From a virus: 64,000 bases of DNA. Position numbers and translations under genes: made by a program. Shown piece after piece: positions 1-8,418 of the stretch; positions within the stretch are counted from its first letter, which is position 1, and each line of letters starts with the position of its first letter. The notes below the pieces were generated by a model. It did no database searches. It was not told where the DNA came from and was given only the letters and a program-made list of their open reading frames with translations. The stretch is taken from positions 22,133-86,132 of IMG/VR virus record IMGVR_UViG_3300043399_000446, one strand, 5' to 3'.

Positions 1-8
1 TTATATAT

Positions 9-518
9 TTAAACATCCCAGCCTTGTGGGAGTGAAATTAGCATGCCTGTTGATTGATAAGATTGTCCTGAAACAATATCTACATTGGCTATTTCTAAAT
101 CAGCACCTGAACCTAATGTACCTACGGTTCCTATCATTGCACCTTTGTCAGTCATAGAGGTTGTGCCTGAACGGCATAATATGAACCAAGCAGCAGTACC
201 TGATGCTGATGCTGTGGTTACAGTTTGACATTTGCCAATTACATATTGTAAGTTTGTTCCACTATATCCTAAATTCTGATATTGACTAGATGTTGGTATA
301 GTAAATGTAATTAATAAATCACTAGCTCTAGTTGATCTATCAGTAAGTGCAGGAAAAGTTGCAGCCGTACCTTTATATATTAGTAATAAACTCACACTTG
401 ATGTACCAGAACCACTTATTATACTTGCAGAGGTAGATGAACCACTAGTTAATATTCCATTAGTGGAGTCATCTATCATGATATTTGCAGTCCCATTGGG
501 AATATATAAATTTGCCAT
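9..518 (-). CDS. Probable virion surface protein (paralogue of the next gene upstream)
   Basis: A 169-residue protein rich in Ser, Thr, Gly and Ala with no signal peptide or membrane segment; no family recognised. The second half (GTAAWFILCRSG ... SGQSYQSTGMLISL) aligns with the same part of the gene directly upstream (GTVSWFAIYGQSG ... SGQNLTIAFSLSL), so the two are tandem paralogues. Composition suggests a beta-rich structural or decoration-type protein, but this is inference. It reads in the same direction as its paralogue with a 13-bp gap and probably shares its late promoter. Confidence 0.6.
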   Translation of the reverse strand: MANLYIPNGTANIMIDDSTNGILTSGSSTSASIISGSGTSSVSLLLIYKGTAATFPALTDRSTRASDLLITFTIPTSSQYQNLGYSGTNLQYVIGKCQTVTTASASGTAAWFILCRSGTTSMTDKGAMIGTVGTLGSGADLEIANVDIVSGQSYQSTGMLISLPQGWDV

Positions 519-531
519 AATATAATTTACC

Positions 532-966
532 TTATGTTGCTGCTGCTAATGATAAAGAAAATGCTATTGTAAGATTTTGCCCTGATGTTGGAGTAAGGGT
601 ATTTAGAATTAATACTCCTCCACCCCCAGTGGTACTTACTGAATTTGATATTAGGGCTCCTCCCACAGTGCCAACACCAGATTGACCATAAATTGCAAAC
701 CAACTTACTGTTCCTGCACCAGTAGTTGCAACAGTAGTATTACCACCTGTTATAGTGATAACACCGTTAGATACAGTAGTGGTTAAATTAGCGAATTCTG
801 CTAAATGTCCTGAAGGCACATTACCTACACTATTTATAGGTGCATTTGGATATGCGACATTAGAACCATATACTCGCAATCTTTGATTATTTGTTGCACT
901 TAATATTCCCGATCTAAGCGCCGCAGCCATAGCATTAGCTGAAAAACTATTAAATTGTAAAGCCAT
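532..966 (-). CDS. Probable virion surface protein (paralogue of the gene downstream)
   Basis: 144 residues, Gly/Thr/Val rich, with stretches such as TGGGGVLILNTL. No known family recognised. It shares the C-terminal pattern WFxIxxxSG...SGQ...xSL with the neighbouring 169-residue protein, pointing to a local duplication. A late-promoter-like AATAAATA lies 20 bp upstream and an AAGGAT ribosome binding site precedes the ATG, so it is likely expressed late with virion components. Confidence 0.6.
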   Translation of the reverse strand: MALQFNSFSANAMAAALRSGILSATNNQRLRVYGSNVAYPNAPINSVGNVPSGHLAEFANLTTTVSNGVITITGGNTTVATTGAGTVSWFAIYGQSGVGTVGGALISNSVSTTGGGGVLILNTLTPTSGQNLTIAFSLSLAAAT

Positions 967-985
967 ATCTAAATATCCTTTATTC

Positions 986-993
986 TATTTATT
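986..993 (-). promoter_or_regulatory. Late-promoter-like motif AATAAATA
   Basis: Resembles the T4-type late promoter TATAAATA. It sits about 20 bp upstream of the ATG of the 144-residue protein, with AAGGAT between motif and start codon. Confidence 0.5.
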
Positions 994-1025
994 CTTAATT
1001 TAAAAAAAATAATACTTTTTATCTA

Positions 1026-2981
1026 CTATTTCCTTAACAAGGGAGGTATTCCTGCCCTACTAACTTTAAATCCAAAAGCTTTAGCATTCTTTTTGATAGT
1101 ATTGGGTTTTACATCCACTGTTAGCGCAGTTTTAAATCTTGGATCATTCTTTTCTGCGTTGCTTGGTATATATCCTGAAGCACTTTCGTCAACTTTTGTT
1201 AGCGATTTCCATTTATTAGCTAAATTATTAACCAAGTCGCTAACATTATTAAGTTTATTTGCCTGCATGTATCTAATGATATTAATCGCATGTTCTCTAT
1301 CTGGACCTGAATTGGGTTTACGAGCATTACTTAAATCATTAGCAAGTCCTTTGGCCGCATCATTTTTATAGTAATCTTGGTATATCAAACTATAACGCAA
1401 TTTATTTGCTTTATCACTTAATAGGTTTTGATTGTTAGATTTAACTAATTCTATCCAAGGTAGTAAATAACCTTTATGTGTACTTATATAACCGCCTGTT
1501 CGTTCTTGTCCTGTTAAAATAGAAACATCTCCAAGTTTTCTTGTATCTTGATTTCTCCAAGCATTTTTATCTGTATAAAAGTATGTTGAGATTCCCAATC
1601 TTTTAGCTAAAATTAAATCTTGTCTAGCCCAAGCTTTGGTTCTTGACTCTGCTTCAGGCGACACATAAATATGTATTTCGGTTACTCCCTTAATACTCAT
1701 CGTAGGATCTTTACTAAAAATTCTATCTTCTGCTTCATGTGTTCTATGATGAGATTTTTGCGGGTCACGGTTGCTCCAATAATCTACAGGCGCGGCCTTG
1801 TAATGACTGCTATACCATTTACCATCTAACACAAATAAAACAGCGTCATCACCTATTGTTTCGTGGTATCCACCTCGTCTTGACCTTGTGGTGCTCAAAA
1901 AATAAGGATAACCTTTGGGGGCATATTGTTCTTCTACGCTTCCTAATGTGCTACTTAATTGAAATTCGCCTGTGCTTAAAATATTTTTTGCAGTAACGGC
2001 TGTAGTATAATGATATACAATTGGACTTAATCCTTCATTTAAAAAAGTTTCTTCTAAATTGGCTTTTAACAGTTTTGTATAGTAGTTGGGATCTTCTTTA
2101 AGATGGTCTAATGCTATTTCTTTAGCAACTTTTATGTCTTTAGTATGTTCTTGTTCTACTTTAATACCCTTCTTTAACTCTGCCATAATGTGTTCTACAC
2201 TAACATTATGTCTTTTAGTTAATTGTTGGGGAGTTAGAGTAGGGACATTTAATATAGATTGTTCATACATAGCTTCAATACTTAAACTCTTGCTATGTAG
2301 TTTGTCTCGTAGATCGTATAATTTTGTTAGCCAACCCTGACTGCGTAATGCTTTGTAAGCCAAGTTTTCGGGGCTGAATTCGCCACCTTTATCTAAACCC
2401 ACTTGACGATAGCGACGCATTGTTTTTAGAAGTTCTTCTACTTTTTTGATGTTTTTAGATTTCAATGCTATCTGTACTAAATCATATAGCTTTTTGAACT
2501 TTTGCTTTGTTATAGTTTGATCCAAGTTTGCTCTTCGTTTTACTGGAATTCTTAACCATTTATTTTGTAATAAACTATACTCACCCAAACTAATTACAGG
2601 CTCATTGCTGTCTTGTACATAAAGTTCTACAGGTACACCATGAACTTTTATATCGTGACTATCGTTATATATTGTCTTTTTGGCGTTGAATAACTCACGA
2701 TAAACTTCATCGTTAGATAGTTTGTTAAAATCTACTAAGATGTGTAAATCTAAATCGCTATGTGGCGTATAAGTATAGGCTGCATTTGATCCTGATATAG
2801 TGATATCTGCTACATCTAAATCTTTAATACCTAATTCTGTAATGAAATCCTTAGCTATCAATATCAATTGCTTTTTAACTTCAGGGCGTGGCTTATTGTT
2901 CACGAATAGTTTGGGATTCAACTTATCGTGAAATTTGACGGCGTCTGAGAGTTTGAAAGATTCTAATTGATTGATATTCAT
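1026..2981 (-). CDS. Nucleotidyltransferase-fold protein with ADP-ribosyltransferase-like middle domain
   Basis: 651 residues. The N-terminal domain has the nucleotidyltransferase signature GS (residues 64-65) followed by SDLDLH (75-80), with a third acidic strand VELYV near residue 120; this is the hG[GS]-Dh[DE] pattern of MNT/PolB-type nucleotidyltransferases. Around residues 318-440 YHYTT, then YFLSTTR, then EAEDRIF resembles the order His, Ser-Thr, Glu of ADP-ribosyltransferase folds; this second assignment is tentative. The last 35 residues (ending AFGFKVSRAGIPPLLRK) form a basic tail. The only nearby late motif leaves just 5 nt before the ATG. Role unknown; a modifying enzyme acting on host RNA or protein is inference. 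Confidence 0.6.
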   Translation of the reverse strand: MNINQLESFKLSDAVKFHDKLNPKLFVNNKPRPEVKKQLILIAKDFITELGIKDLDVADITISGSNAAYTYTPHSDLDLHILVDFNKLSNDEVYRELFNAKKTIYNDSHDIKVHGVPVELYVQDSNEPVISLGEYSLLQNKWLRIPVKRRANLDQTITKQKFKKLYDLVQIALKSKNIKKVEELLKTMRRYRQVGLDKGGEFSPENLAYKALRSQGWLTKLYDLRDKLHSKSLSIEAMYEQSILNVPTLTPQQLTKRHNVSVEHIMAELKKGIKVEQEHTKDIKVAKEIALDHLKEDPNYYTKLLKANLEETFLNEGLSPIVYHYTTAVTAKNILSTGEFQLSSTLGSVEEQYAPKGYPYFLSTTRSRRGGYHETIGDDAVLFVLDGKWYSSHYKAAPVDYWSNRDPQKSHHRTHEAEDRIFSKDPTMSIKGVTEIHIYVSPEAESRTKAWARQDLILAKRLGISTYFYTDKNAWRNQDTRKLGDVSILTGQERTGGYISTHKGYLLPWIELVKSNNQNLLSDKANKLRYSLIYQDYYKNDAAKGLANDLSNARKPNSGPDREHAINIIRYMQANKLNNVSDLVNNLANKWKSLTKVDESASGYIPSNAEKNDPRFKTALTVDVKPNTIKKNAKAFGFKVSRAGIPPLLRK

Positions 2982-2986
2982 TTACT

Positions 2987-2994
2987 TATTTATC
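2987..2994 (-). promoter_or_regulatory. Late-promoter-like motif GATAAATA, 5 nt from ATG
   Basis: GATAAATA followed by AGTAA and then the ATG of the 651-residue protein. With T4-like geometry transcription would start at or next to the start codon, giving a leaderless transcript. Confidence 0.45.
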
Positions 2995-3213
2995 TTATAA
3001 TTTATGACCGCAATGTGGGCAGCGTTTGGCATGTTCTTCTTTTGCTTCTTCGATAGCTTGTCTGATGCCTTTTATGTCTTTCAATAAGTGATTAAGTAGT
3101 TTTCTATCTCTGTGTTTTTTGTCTTTTTCCAGTTCTTTTTTAATGCGTTCTTTTTGACTATTAACGCGCTTTTCAAATACTTCAATGTAATGTGGTAATG
3201 ATTTTTTTGTCAT
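2995..3213 (-). CDS. Small lysine-rich protein with C-terminal CxxC
   Basis: 72 residues starting MTKKSLPHYIEVF; an upstream in-frame Met would lie inside the preceding terminator hairpin, so the ATG at 3213 is preferred. The middle is charged and helical (EKRVNSQKERIKKELEKDKK); the end RCPHCGHKL carries one CxxC that could be half a zinc site. No family recognised. It lies just after a terminator and just before the late-promoter-like motif of the 651-residue protein. Confidence 0.6.
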   Translation of the reverse strand: MTKKSLPHYIEVFEKRVNSQKERIKKELEKDKKHRDRKLLNHLLKDIKGIRQAIEEAKEEHAKRCPHCGHKL

Positions 3214-3223
3214 AGTATAAAAT

Positions 3224-3245
3224 AAAAGGGGCAACTGCCCCTTTT
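3224..3245 (-). terminator. Rho-independent terminator after the glycosyltransferase gene
   Basis: A 9-bp stem AAAAGGGGC/GCCCCTTTT with a 4-nt loop, followed on the minus strand by a T-rich run (TTTTATTTTAT). It lies 20 bp after the glycosyltransferase stop codon. Confidence 0.8.
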
Positions 3246-3265
3246 ATCCCTTTATCTAATAATTT

Positions 3266-4177
3266 TTATGATGTTGGTAACTCTGTTACTACTTTACCCG
3301 TGTTATCAACTACTTGTAGATTTTTTGATTTTAAGTATTCAACATACATTGGACCAATTGTCTTAAGTAGATGCTCTTGATTCTCCATACAGAATACATA
3401 GCTACCTGAGTGGCGTAGTAGGACACGTTTGTCTACCCAAACGCGGCCGCCTAGATCACGCCAGTTTTCGCAGAATGTCCAGTCTTCGCTGTAGTAACGA
3501 TTCTGACGAACGGCTGTGTCAAAGTATGTCTTTAGATACTTGTCATACTTTGGATCCATACCAATGTCATTTTTGTATGGCTTGACTGCTGGGTGAGCAT
3601 TTAGCTTCGCAAATACATGCTTCTTCATTAGCAAGAAACCTGTACCAGCTTTGCTTACTTCTTGTAGACCATCAGGGCCTTCTTCTGCACCTTCAAATCC
3701 ATTTACTACCCATTTGATAGGCATTGACTTCATTGGATATAGACCTGCGATAACGTCAACGTCACGATTTAGTAGAACTAGCAAATGCCATGGCTCCCAA
3801 CCAATGTCAGCATCTACGAAGAATAGATGTGTAGCTTCGGGCATATCTAGAAACTTAGCTGTTAGTGTGTTACGTGCGCGACTAATCAATGATTCATTGA
3901 CCATTGTTTCCAATGTCCAATCAATACCAAGTTGGCGAGCAGTATTTGCCCACTTGATGAATGACATGAATACAGATTCAGTTAGCATACCGCCATAGCA
4001 AGGCATAGCGATGTGTACGCGAGTGGTACGTAAGAAATCTACATTAACTTGAATTTGTCCAGCCTGTGGCTGTTGACCTTGCTCGACTTGAGCAGGTACT
4101 TGGGCTGCTTGTTGTGCTAATTCCTGTACAGCCTCTACAGGAACTTTCTTTTCTGTCTTGGGTTTTTTAGTTGCCAT
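3266..4177 (-). CDS. Glycosyltransferase, GT-A fold
   Basis: 303 residues. After a Gln/Ala/Pro-rich N-terminus of about 50 residues the enzyme domain runs from VHIAMPCYGG through SRARNTLTAKFL and THLFFVDADIGWEP, where DAD is the DxD-type metal/nucleotide-sugar site, to AGLYPMK. A C-terminal EDWTFCENWRDLGG resembles the acceptor-side acidic segment of GT2-like enzymes. Such genes are common in T4-like marine phages and are thought to modify DNA, virion proteins or host surface glycans; the substrate cannot be read here. The base composition is somewhat richer in GC than the neighbours. It is followed by a strong terminator. Confidence 0.8.
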   Translation of the reverse strand: MATKKPKTEKKVPVEAVQELAQQAAQVPAQVEQGQQPQAGQIQVNVDFLRTTRVHIAMPCYGGMLTESVFMSFIKWANTARQLGIDWTLETMVNESLISRARNTLTAKFLDMPEATHLFFVDADIGWEPWHLLVLLNRDVDVIAGLYPMKSMPIKWVVNGFEGAEEGPDGLQEVSKAGTGFLLMKKHVFAKLNAHPAVKPYKNDIGMDPKYDKYLKTYFDTAVRQNRYYSEDWTFCENWRDLGGRVWVDKRVLLRHSGSYVFCMENQEHLLKTIGPMYVEYLKSKNLQVVDNTGKVVTELPTS

Positions 4178-4234
4178 AGTGTCCTCTTGTAAAGATAAAA
4201 TTATTTACACAGAGATGATGGCGATGAAATTTTT

Positions 4235-4903
4235 TTATTTTTCGTCTATATAGTCTTGATTTTCAAGGATATTTTGAGGTTTAGTTTCAACTAAATTTTC
4301 TGCTAGTGTTTCTGCAACCTGCTCGCCCATGACTTGGTCAAACATTTGAACAACATTTTGTGCTAATTTAGGATTAGTCTGTGCTTTAGGATACAAACTC
4401 ATAACTAATGCTGTTTTACGCTTATCGTTTAATGTAGGCCAAGCTTTACGAATTTGTGTGGCACTTGTTATGCCAGGTCCAAATTCAACAGTGGGCAAAT
4501 AAGCCATATATGCGTGCTTGCTAAAAGGTTGTAGGTTTTTTCCTGTATATGGTTGAAAGTACGCAGGTGAACCATCTTTCTTTGTTCCACCTGCTTGAGG
4601 GGGTTCGTTGCGATCCTTTTCGCTACGCACGAAAATCAATACATCTTCTTCGGGATTAAATTGTTGTGTAATTTCTTTAGCTTGAAATGGGCTTTTAACT
4701 TGAATAAAATGACCAGGTTCAACGCCTGCTAATTTTGCTAATTTTTCCTTTAGTGCGAACGGGAAAGGTCTTTCACTTTGGTCATTGGTTGCAGCTACAT
4801 AAACTTCAGCATTGGGGAATGCTTTTTTAGCCGATTGATATAACGCAAAATGCCCTGCGTGAAATGGATGAAAGCCACCTGGCATTATAACAAGCATACG
4901 CAT
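4235..4903 (-). CDS. Cytidylyltransferase-like nucleotidylyltransferase
   Basis: 222 residues. The N-terminus MRMLVIMPGGFHPFHAGHFALY contains the HxGH motif of the nucleotidylyltransferase superfamily (NadM, NadR, PPAT, GlyCT), and ITSATQIRKAW matches the ISxTxxR nucleotide-binding motif near residue 140. The last 40 residues are a low-complexity tail. The family transfers a nucleotide to a phosphorylated small molecule; NAD, CoA or a sugar/lipid head group could be the product here, and the sequence does not decide. It is separated by 1 bp from the preceding structural-type gene. Confidence 0.75.
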   Translation of the reverse strand: MRMLVIMPGGFHPFHAGHFALYQSAKKAFPNAEVYVAATNDQSERPFPFALKEKLAKLAGVEPGHFIQVKSPFQAKEITQQFNPEEDVLIFVRSEKDRNEPPQAGGTKKDGSPAYFQPYTGKNLQPFSKHAYMAYLPTVEFGPGITSATQIRKAWPTLNDKRKTALVMSLYPKAQTNPKLAQNVVQMFDQVMGEQVAETLAENLVETKPQNILENQDYIDEK

Positions 4904-4904
4904 A

Positions 4905-5291
4905 TTAATAACTCAATTTTACAAAATCCAATGTACCACCATCAAAATCAACAATCTTAGCACGCATGTAAACAAAGTTGCCTTCAATGTTAGTATAAAC
5001 ACTAGCATCAGATGCTAATTGTGGTGCGGTATTAGCAGGAGCATTAGCGTTAGCCACTAATTCGTATACTTTGAACCAATCATTTTGTGTAGGTGATGTA
5101 GCTAAACTTGCTTCAATAACTATGTTGCCAGTCAAGCCTGTAGCTTTGATATTTATAGTTTGAAGATCACGATTTCCTAAATAATATGCGGCTGCAGGTT
5201 GAGAGTTACCTATTACTGTGTAAGGTGCCCCGTTACCTGGATTCAAGTAACTGGTTTGTGGCAATAGAATTAGTGTCGTTGTTTGAGACAT
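4905..5291 (-). CDS. Conserved small probable structural protein
   Basis: 128 residues, beta-rich in appearance (TINIKATGLTGNIVIEASLA; NIEGNFVYMRAKIVDFDGG), no Cys, no membrane segment. The pattern resembles small virion proteins of T4-like marine phages but no function is known to me. It starts 1 bp after the stop of the 55-residue gene upstream and is followed by the nucleotidylyltransferase gene after 1 bp, so the three are one transcription unit. Confidence 0.6.
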   Translation of the reverse strand: MSQTTTLILLPQTSYLNPGNGAPYTVIGNSQPAAAYYLGNRDLQTINIKATGLTGNIVIEASLATSPTQNDWFKVYELVANANAPANTAPQLASDASVYTNIEGNFVYMRAKIVDFDGGTLDFVKLSY

Positions 5292-5292
5292 G

Positions 5293-5460
5293 TTATGCTT
5301 TAACTACCTCTACAACAATAGAATCGCCTACTAATTCCTGTGATACTTGCTCTAGTGCGGATGCTACATCATCACTTAACAAGTTGGCAGAATCAGTTTC
5401 GCTATCTTTAACGATTTTACTGAATTTTACTACTAGTACTTCTTCAACAATTTTGGCCAT
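5293..5460 (-). CDS. Short acidic protein (55 aa)
   Basis: A 55-residue frame beginning MAKIVEEVLVVKFSKIVKDS and ending DSIVVEVVKA. It is supported by a late-promoter-like GATAAATA 23 bp upstream, a TTGGAG ribosome binding site and tight (1 bp) spacing to the next gene. Composition is acidic with alternating hydrophobics; no family recognised. Confidence 0.65.
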   Translation of the reverse strand: MAKIVEEVLVVKFSKIVKDSETDSANLLSDDVASALEQVSQELVGDSIVVEVVKA

Positions 5461-5482
5461 GAAAAATACTCCAATGATAGAG

Positions 5483-5490
5483 TATTTATC
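5483..5490 (-). promoter_or_regulatory. Late-promoter-like motif GATAAATA
   Basis: Lies 23 bp upstream of the 55-residue gene, with TTGGAG between motif and ATG. Probably drives the three-gene unit down to the nucleotidylyltransferase. Confidence 0.55.
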
Positions 5491-5496
5491 ATTAAT

Positions 5497-6174
5497 TTAT
5501 TGTTTTTCAAGTTTAAAATTTAAACCCAATGCCTCAGGTATTGACAGAGCTAGTATAGTATAATCGCTTTCGTTATCATAGCCTATATTAAAGCTATCTC
5601 TTATCCAATTTTTAGTCCAACCTGTGTTATAATTTAGCCAATACTTCAAGCTTTTATTAGGATAAAATTTAGTTGAACTGTTTTCGTATCTCTCAAAAAA
5701 ATCTTTGAGATTACGATAAAAGTCATTACTAACTTTAGTATTTTTAAAATACACCCTATATTTTGTAGGGGGATTCCTTTTAAAATATTTAATTCCGCCA
5801 GGTACATTAGCTATAGCTTGTTTATATACAGGTTGATAATTTTCAAAATAGGGGGCTATCTGTTTAAGAATTTCAATGTCGTTTGCGTAGACTGACAAAG
5901 AATTCATACATAATCTTATGCTTGCACCCTCAGTATTAAAATTACTTTTCCACAAAAAGTAATTTTGAAATGTAGTTGTACGCTCTTTAGTCCAAGTAAA
6001 GGATGAAGCTATCCATCCTTTACTTCTCAAGAAAGCAATTCTATCTTTTAACGCTTTGAAATCCTTACAGTACCTAGTTCTACCTATGTGAGATATCTTA
6101 AATACGACCTTGAATTCGTATTTTTTATAGTATAGTTCTGTCTTGTTTTCAGTTATTAACTTGAATGATGCCAT
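5497..6174 (-). CDS. Hypothetical protein, aromatic and basic
   Basis: 225 residues rich in Tyr, Phe, Lys and Asn; no recognised motif. Segments such as YFKRNPPTKYRVYFKNTK and KFYPNKSLKYWLNYNTGWTKNW suggest a compact alpha/beta protein that may touch nucleic acid, which is inference. The start overlaps the 3' end of the ClpA-like gene by 26 bp, so translation is probably coupled to it. Confidence 0.6.
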   Translation of the reverse strand: MASFKLITENKTELYYKKYEFKVVFKISHIGRTRYCKDFKALKDRIAFLRSKGWIASSFTWTKERTTTFQNYFLWKSNFNTEGASIRLCMNSLSVYANDIEILKQIAPYFENYQPVYKQAIANVPGGIKYFKRNPPTKYRVYFKNTKVSNDFYRNLKDFFERYENSSTKFYPNKSLKYWLNYNTGWTKNWIRDSFNIGYDNESDYTILALSIPEALGLNFKLEKQ

Positions 6175-8416
6175 TGCTATCCACGCTTGCAGTATGTTTC
6201 ATAGACATTACAAAGTCTACTTTGCCTTCTTTCATTACAGCAGCCACATTTGCGTTTTTGATCTTATCAAAAATAATCTTCTTACTTAGTGGAACTCTGA
6301 TTAGCTCATCGATCTTGCGTGCCAGGGGTCTTGCACCCATTTTCTTGTCATAGCCCACTTCTGCCAAATACTCTACTACTGGCTCTGTGATAGTAAGCGA
6401 AATGTTGTGCTTGTCTGCTAATTGCTTACGCAAATCTTCAGTAAACTTGATTACGATTTTCTTGATTGCTAGTGTATCAAGCTTGTTGAATTTACATACT
6501 AGATCAATACGATTTCTGAATTCTGGCTTGAAGAAGTCCTTTAGAGCTTTGTCATCTTCGCCCAATTTATCCTGACTACCGAAACCAATATTCAATCGTT
6601 CGCTATCGCTTGAACCTAGATTGCTGGTCATGATGATGATCGTATTCTTACATGATACTACTTTACCATTGCTGCCTGTGATCTTACCTTCATCTAGAAT
6701 TTGTAAGAAGATGTTGAAGATATCAGGATGTGCTTTTTCAACCTCGTCAAATAACATGATTGCGTGAGGATTCTTGCTAAGATCATTAATTAGTCGTCCA
6801 CCGCTTACTTGACTGTCGTTGAAGCCAACATAGCCAGGTGGGGGTCCAATCAATGACGATACAGCATGTTTCTCGCCAAACTCGCTCATATCATATTTGA
6901 GTAATGGCATGTCTAAGTTTTTACTTAGTAGTTTAGCCATTTCAGTTTTACCTGTACCTGTTGGTCCTAAGAACAAGAAACTACACATTGGCTTAGTTTC
7001 GTTGCTGATGCCAGCAAATGAAACATAAACACGCTCTAAGATTTCTTGTACGGTAGCATCCTGACCAAATAGCTTGTTCTTTACATTCAACTCTAAGGTA
7101 GAGATACGATCATAATTGTCACTTTTTAGCTTATCGGCAGGAACACCTGTAAACTTCTCTACTTGTTCGTAGATCAATTCTTTAGTGATGATAGCGCCAT
7201 GATTTTCTGCTACGCGCTGTTTAGCACAGGCTGCGTCAAGCAAGTCAATACTCTTGTCAGGATTTTTACGATCATGGATGTATCGTGCAGAGCTATCTAC
7301 TGCTGCCTTGATAGCCTCTTCAGTGATTTCAACATTATGAAACTCATTGAGGCGTTTGCTCAAGCCTGATAGAATCTTGATTGTAGATTCTTGACTTGGC
7401 TCATCAACGGATACCCGATAGAATCTACGCATTAGTGCGCGATCTTTCTCAAAGCTTTCGTAGAACTCTTCCCATGTTGTGCTTGCGATGACTTTGAGTG
7501 TGCCCTTAGTGATAGCGGGCTTAATCATGTTAGCAAAGTCGATAGAACCCCCTGTTGAATTACCTGAACCACGCATAGTATGCGCTTCGTCAATAAACAG
7601 AATAGCTTTCTTTTTAGTATTAAGTGCTTCAATAACTGCTTTTACTTTTTCCTCAAAGTCTCCGCGATACTTGCTACCCGCAAGCAATGAACCAATTTCA
7701 AGTGAATACACTTCATGGTCGTATAAAAACTCTGGGCATTCTTTTTCATAAATGCGTTTTGCTAATCCTTCTGCGATAGCAGTTTTACCTACGCCAGGAT
7801 CACCTACCATCAATACATTGCTTTTGAACTTCTTAGCTAATACATTGATAATATCTTCTAATTCATCATTACGACCAATTAGTGGTTCGATTTTATCTTC
7901 ATGTGCTAATCTTGTTAGATTAATAGTATATTCATCTAATACTTCGTCAGCTTGATTTTCAGTCAACTTAGTTGTGTATTCACTACCCTTATAGTGCTTT
8001 TGCCAATACTGAACAAACTCATTTTTGTTGACGCCATATTTCATTAGAAAGTAATGTGCGTGACTATTACCCTCGGAGATAATGCTTAAAAATACATCAA
8101 TAGTAGTAACCTGATTGCGATTAGTGAATAATACTTGCGTAACCGCCCTATTCATTACACGCTCTAATGAATTAGTCCTACGAGGTTCCACTGGGGTCGC
8201 GGTTGTCACGATAGAATGTAAACTATCCACATAAGCTGTTAGTTCGTTGATAAGCATATCTGCTTCAGCACCAAAATGTGCCAAACATTTTTTGAAGGGT
8301 TGATGCGATACTAGAGCTAAAGCAAGATGCTCTACGGTACAATATTTGTGGCTTCTTTCTTTCGCCAGTTCAATGGCTGCTTCAATGATGGCTTCAATTT
8401 CGGGTGAGTTTTTCAT
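6149..8416 (-). CDS. clpA: ClpA-like AAA+ unfoldase
   Basis: 755 residues with the full ClpA order: N-terminal Clp repeat domain (about 1-140), first AAA+ module with Walker A GDPGVGKT (about 204-211) and Walker B ILFIDEAH, second AAA+ module with GPTGTGKT (about 483-490) and IMLFDEVEKAH, then a D2 small domain. There is no long ClpB-type middle coiled coil. In the second module NIGFGSQ keeps an IGF tripeptide at the position of the ClpP-docking loop, so it could feed a ClpP peptidase. No clpP gene is in this window; use of host ClpP is inference. A J-domain gene lies 2 bp upstream. Confidence 0.9.
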   Translation of the reverse strand: MKNSPEIEAIIEAAIELAKERSHKYCTVEHLALALVSHQPFKKCLAHFGAEADMLINELTAYVDSLHSIVTTATPVEPRRTNSLERVMNRAVTQVLFTNRNQVTTIDVFLSIISEGNSHAHYFLMKYGVNKNEFVQYWQKHYKGSEYTTKLTENQADEVLDEYTINLTRLAHEDKIEPLIGRNDELEDIINVLAKKFKSNVLMVGDPGVGKTAIAEGLAKRIYEKECPEFLYDHEVYSLEIGSLLAGSKYRGDFEEKVKAVIEALNTKKKAILFIDEAHTMRGSGNSTGGSIDFANMIKPAITKGTLKVIASTTWEEFYESFEKDRALMRRFYRVSVDEPSQESTIKILSGLSKRLNEFHNVEITEEAIKAAVDSSARYIHDRKNPDKSIDLLDAACAKQRVAENHGAIITKELIYEQVEKFTGVPADKLKSDNYDRISTLELNVKNKLFGQDATVQEILERVYVSFAGISNETKPMCSFLFLGPTGTGKTEMAKLLSKNLDMPLLKYDMSEFGEKHAVSSLIGPPPGYVGFNDSQVSGGRLINDLSKNPHAIMLFDEVEKAHPDIFNIFLQILDEGKITGSNGKVVSCKNTIIIMTSNLGSSDSERLNIGFGSQDKLGEDDKALKDFFKPEFRNRIDLVCKFNKLDTLAIKKIVIKFTEDLRKQLADKHNISLTITEPVVEYLAEVGYDKKMGARPLARKIDELIRVPLSKKIIFDKIKNANVAAVMKEGKVDFVMSMKHTASVDSNGIIQVNN

Positions 8417-8418
8417 TT

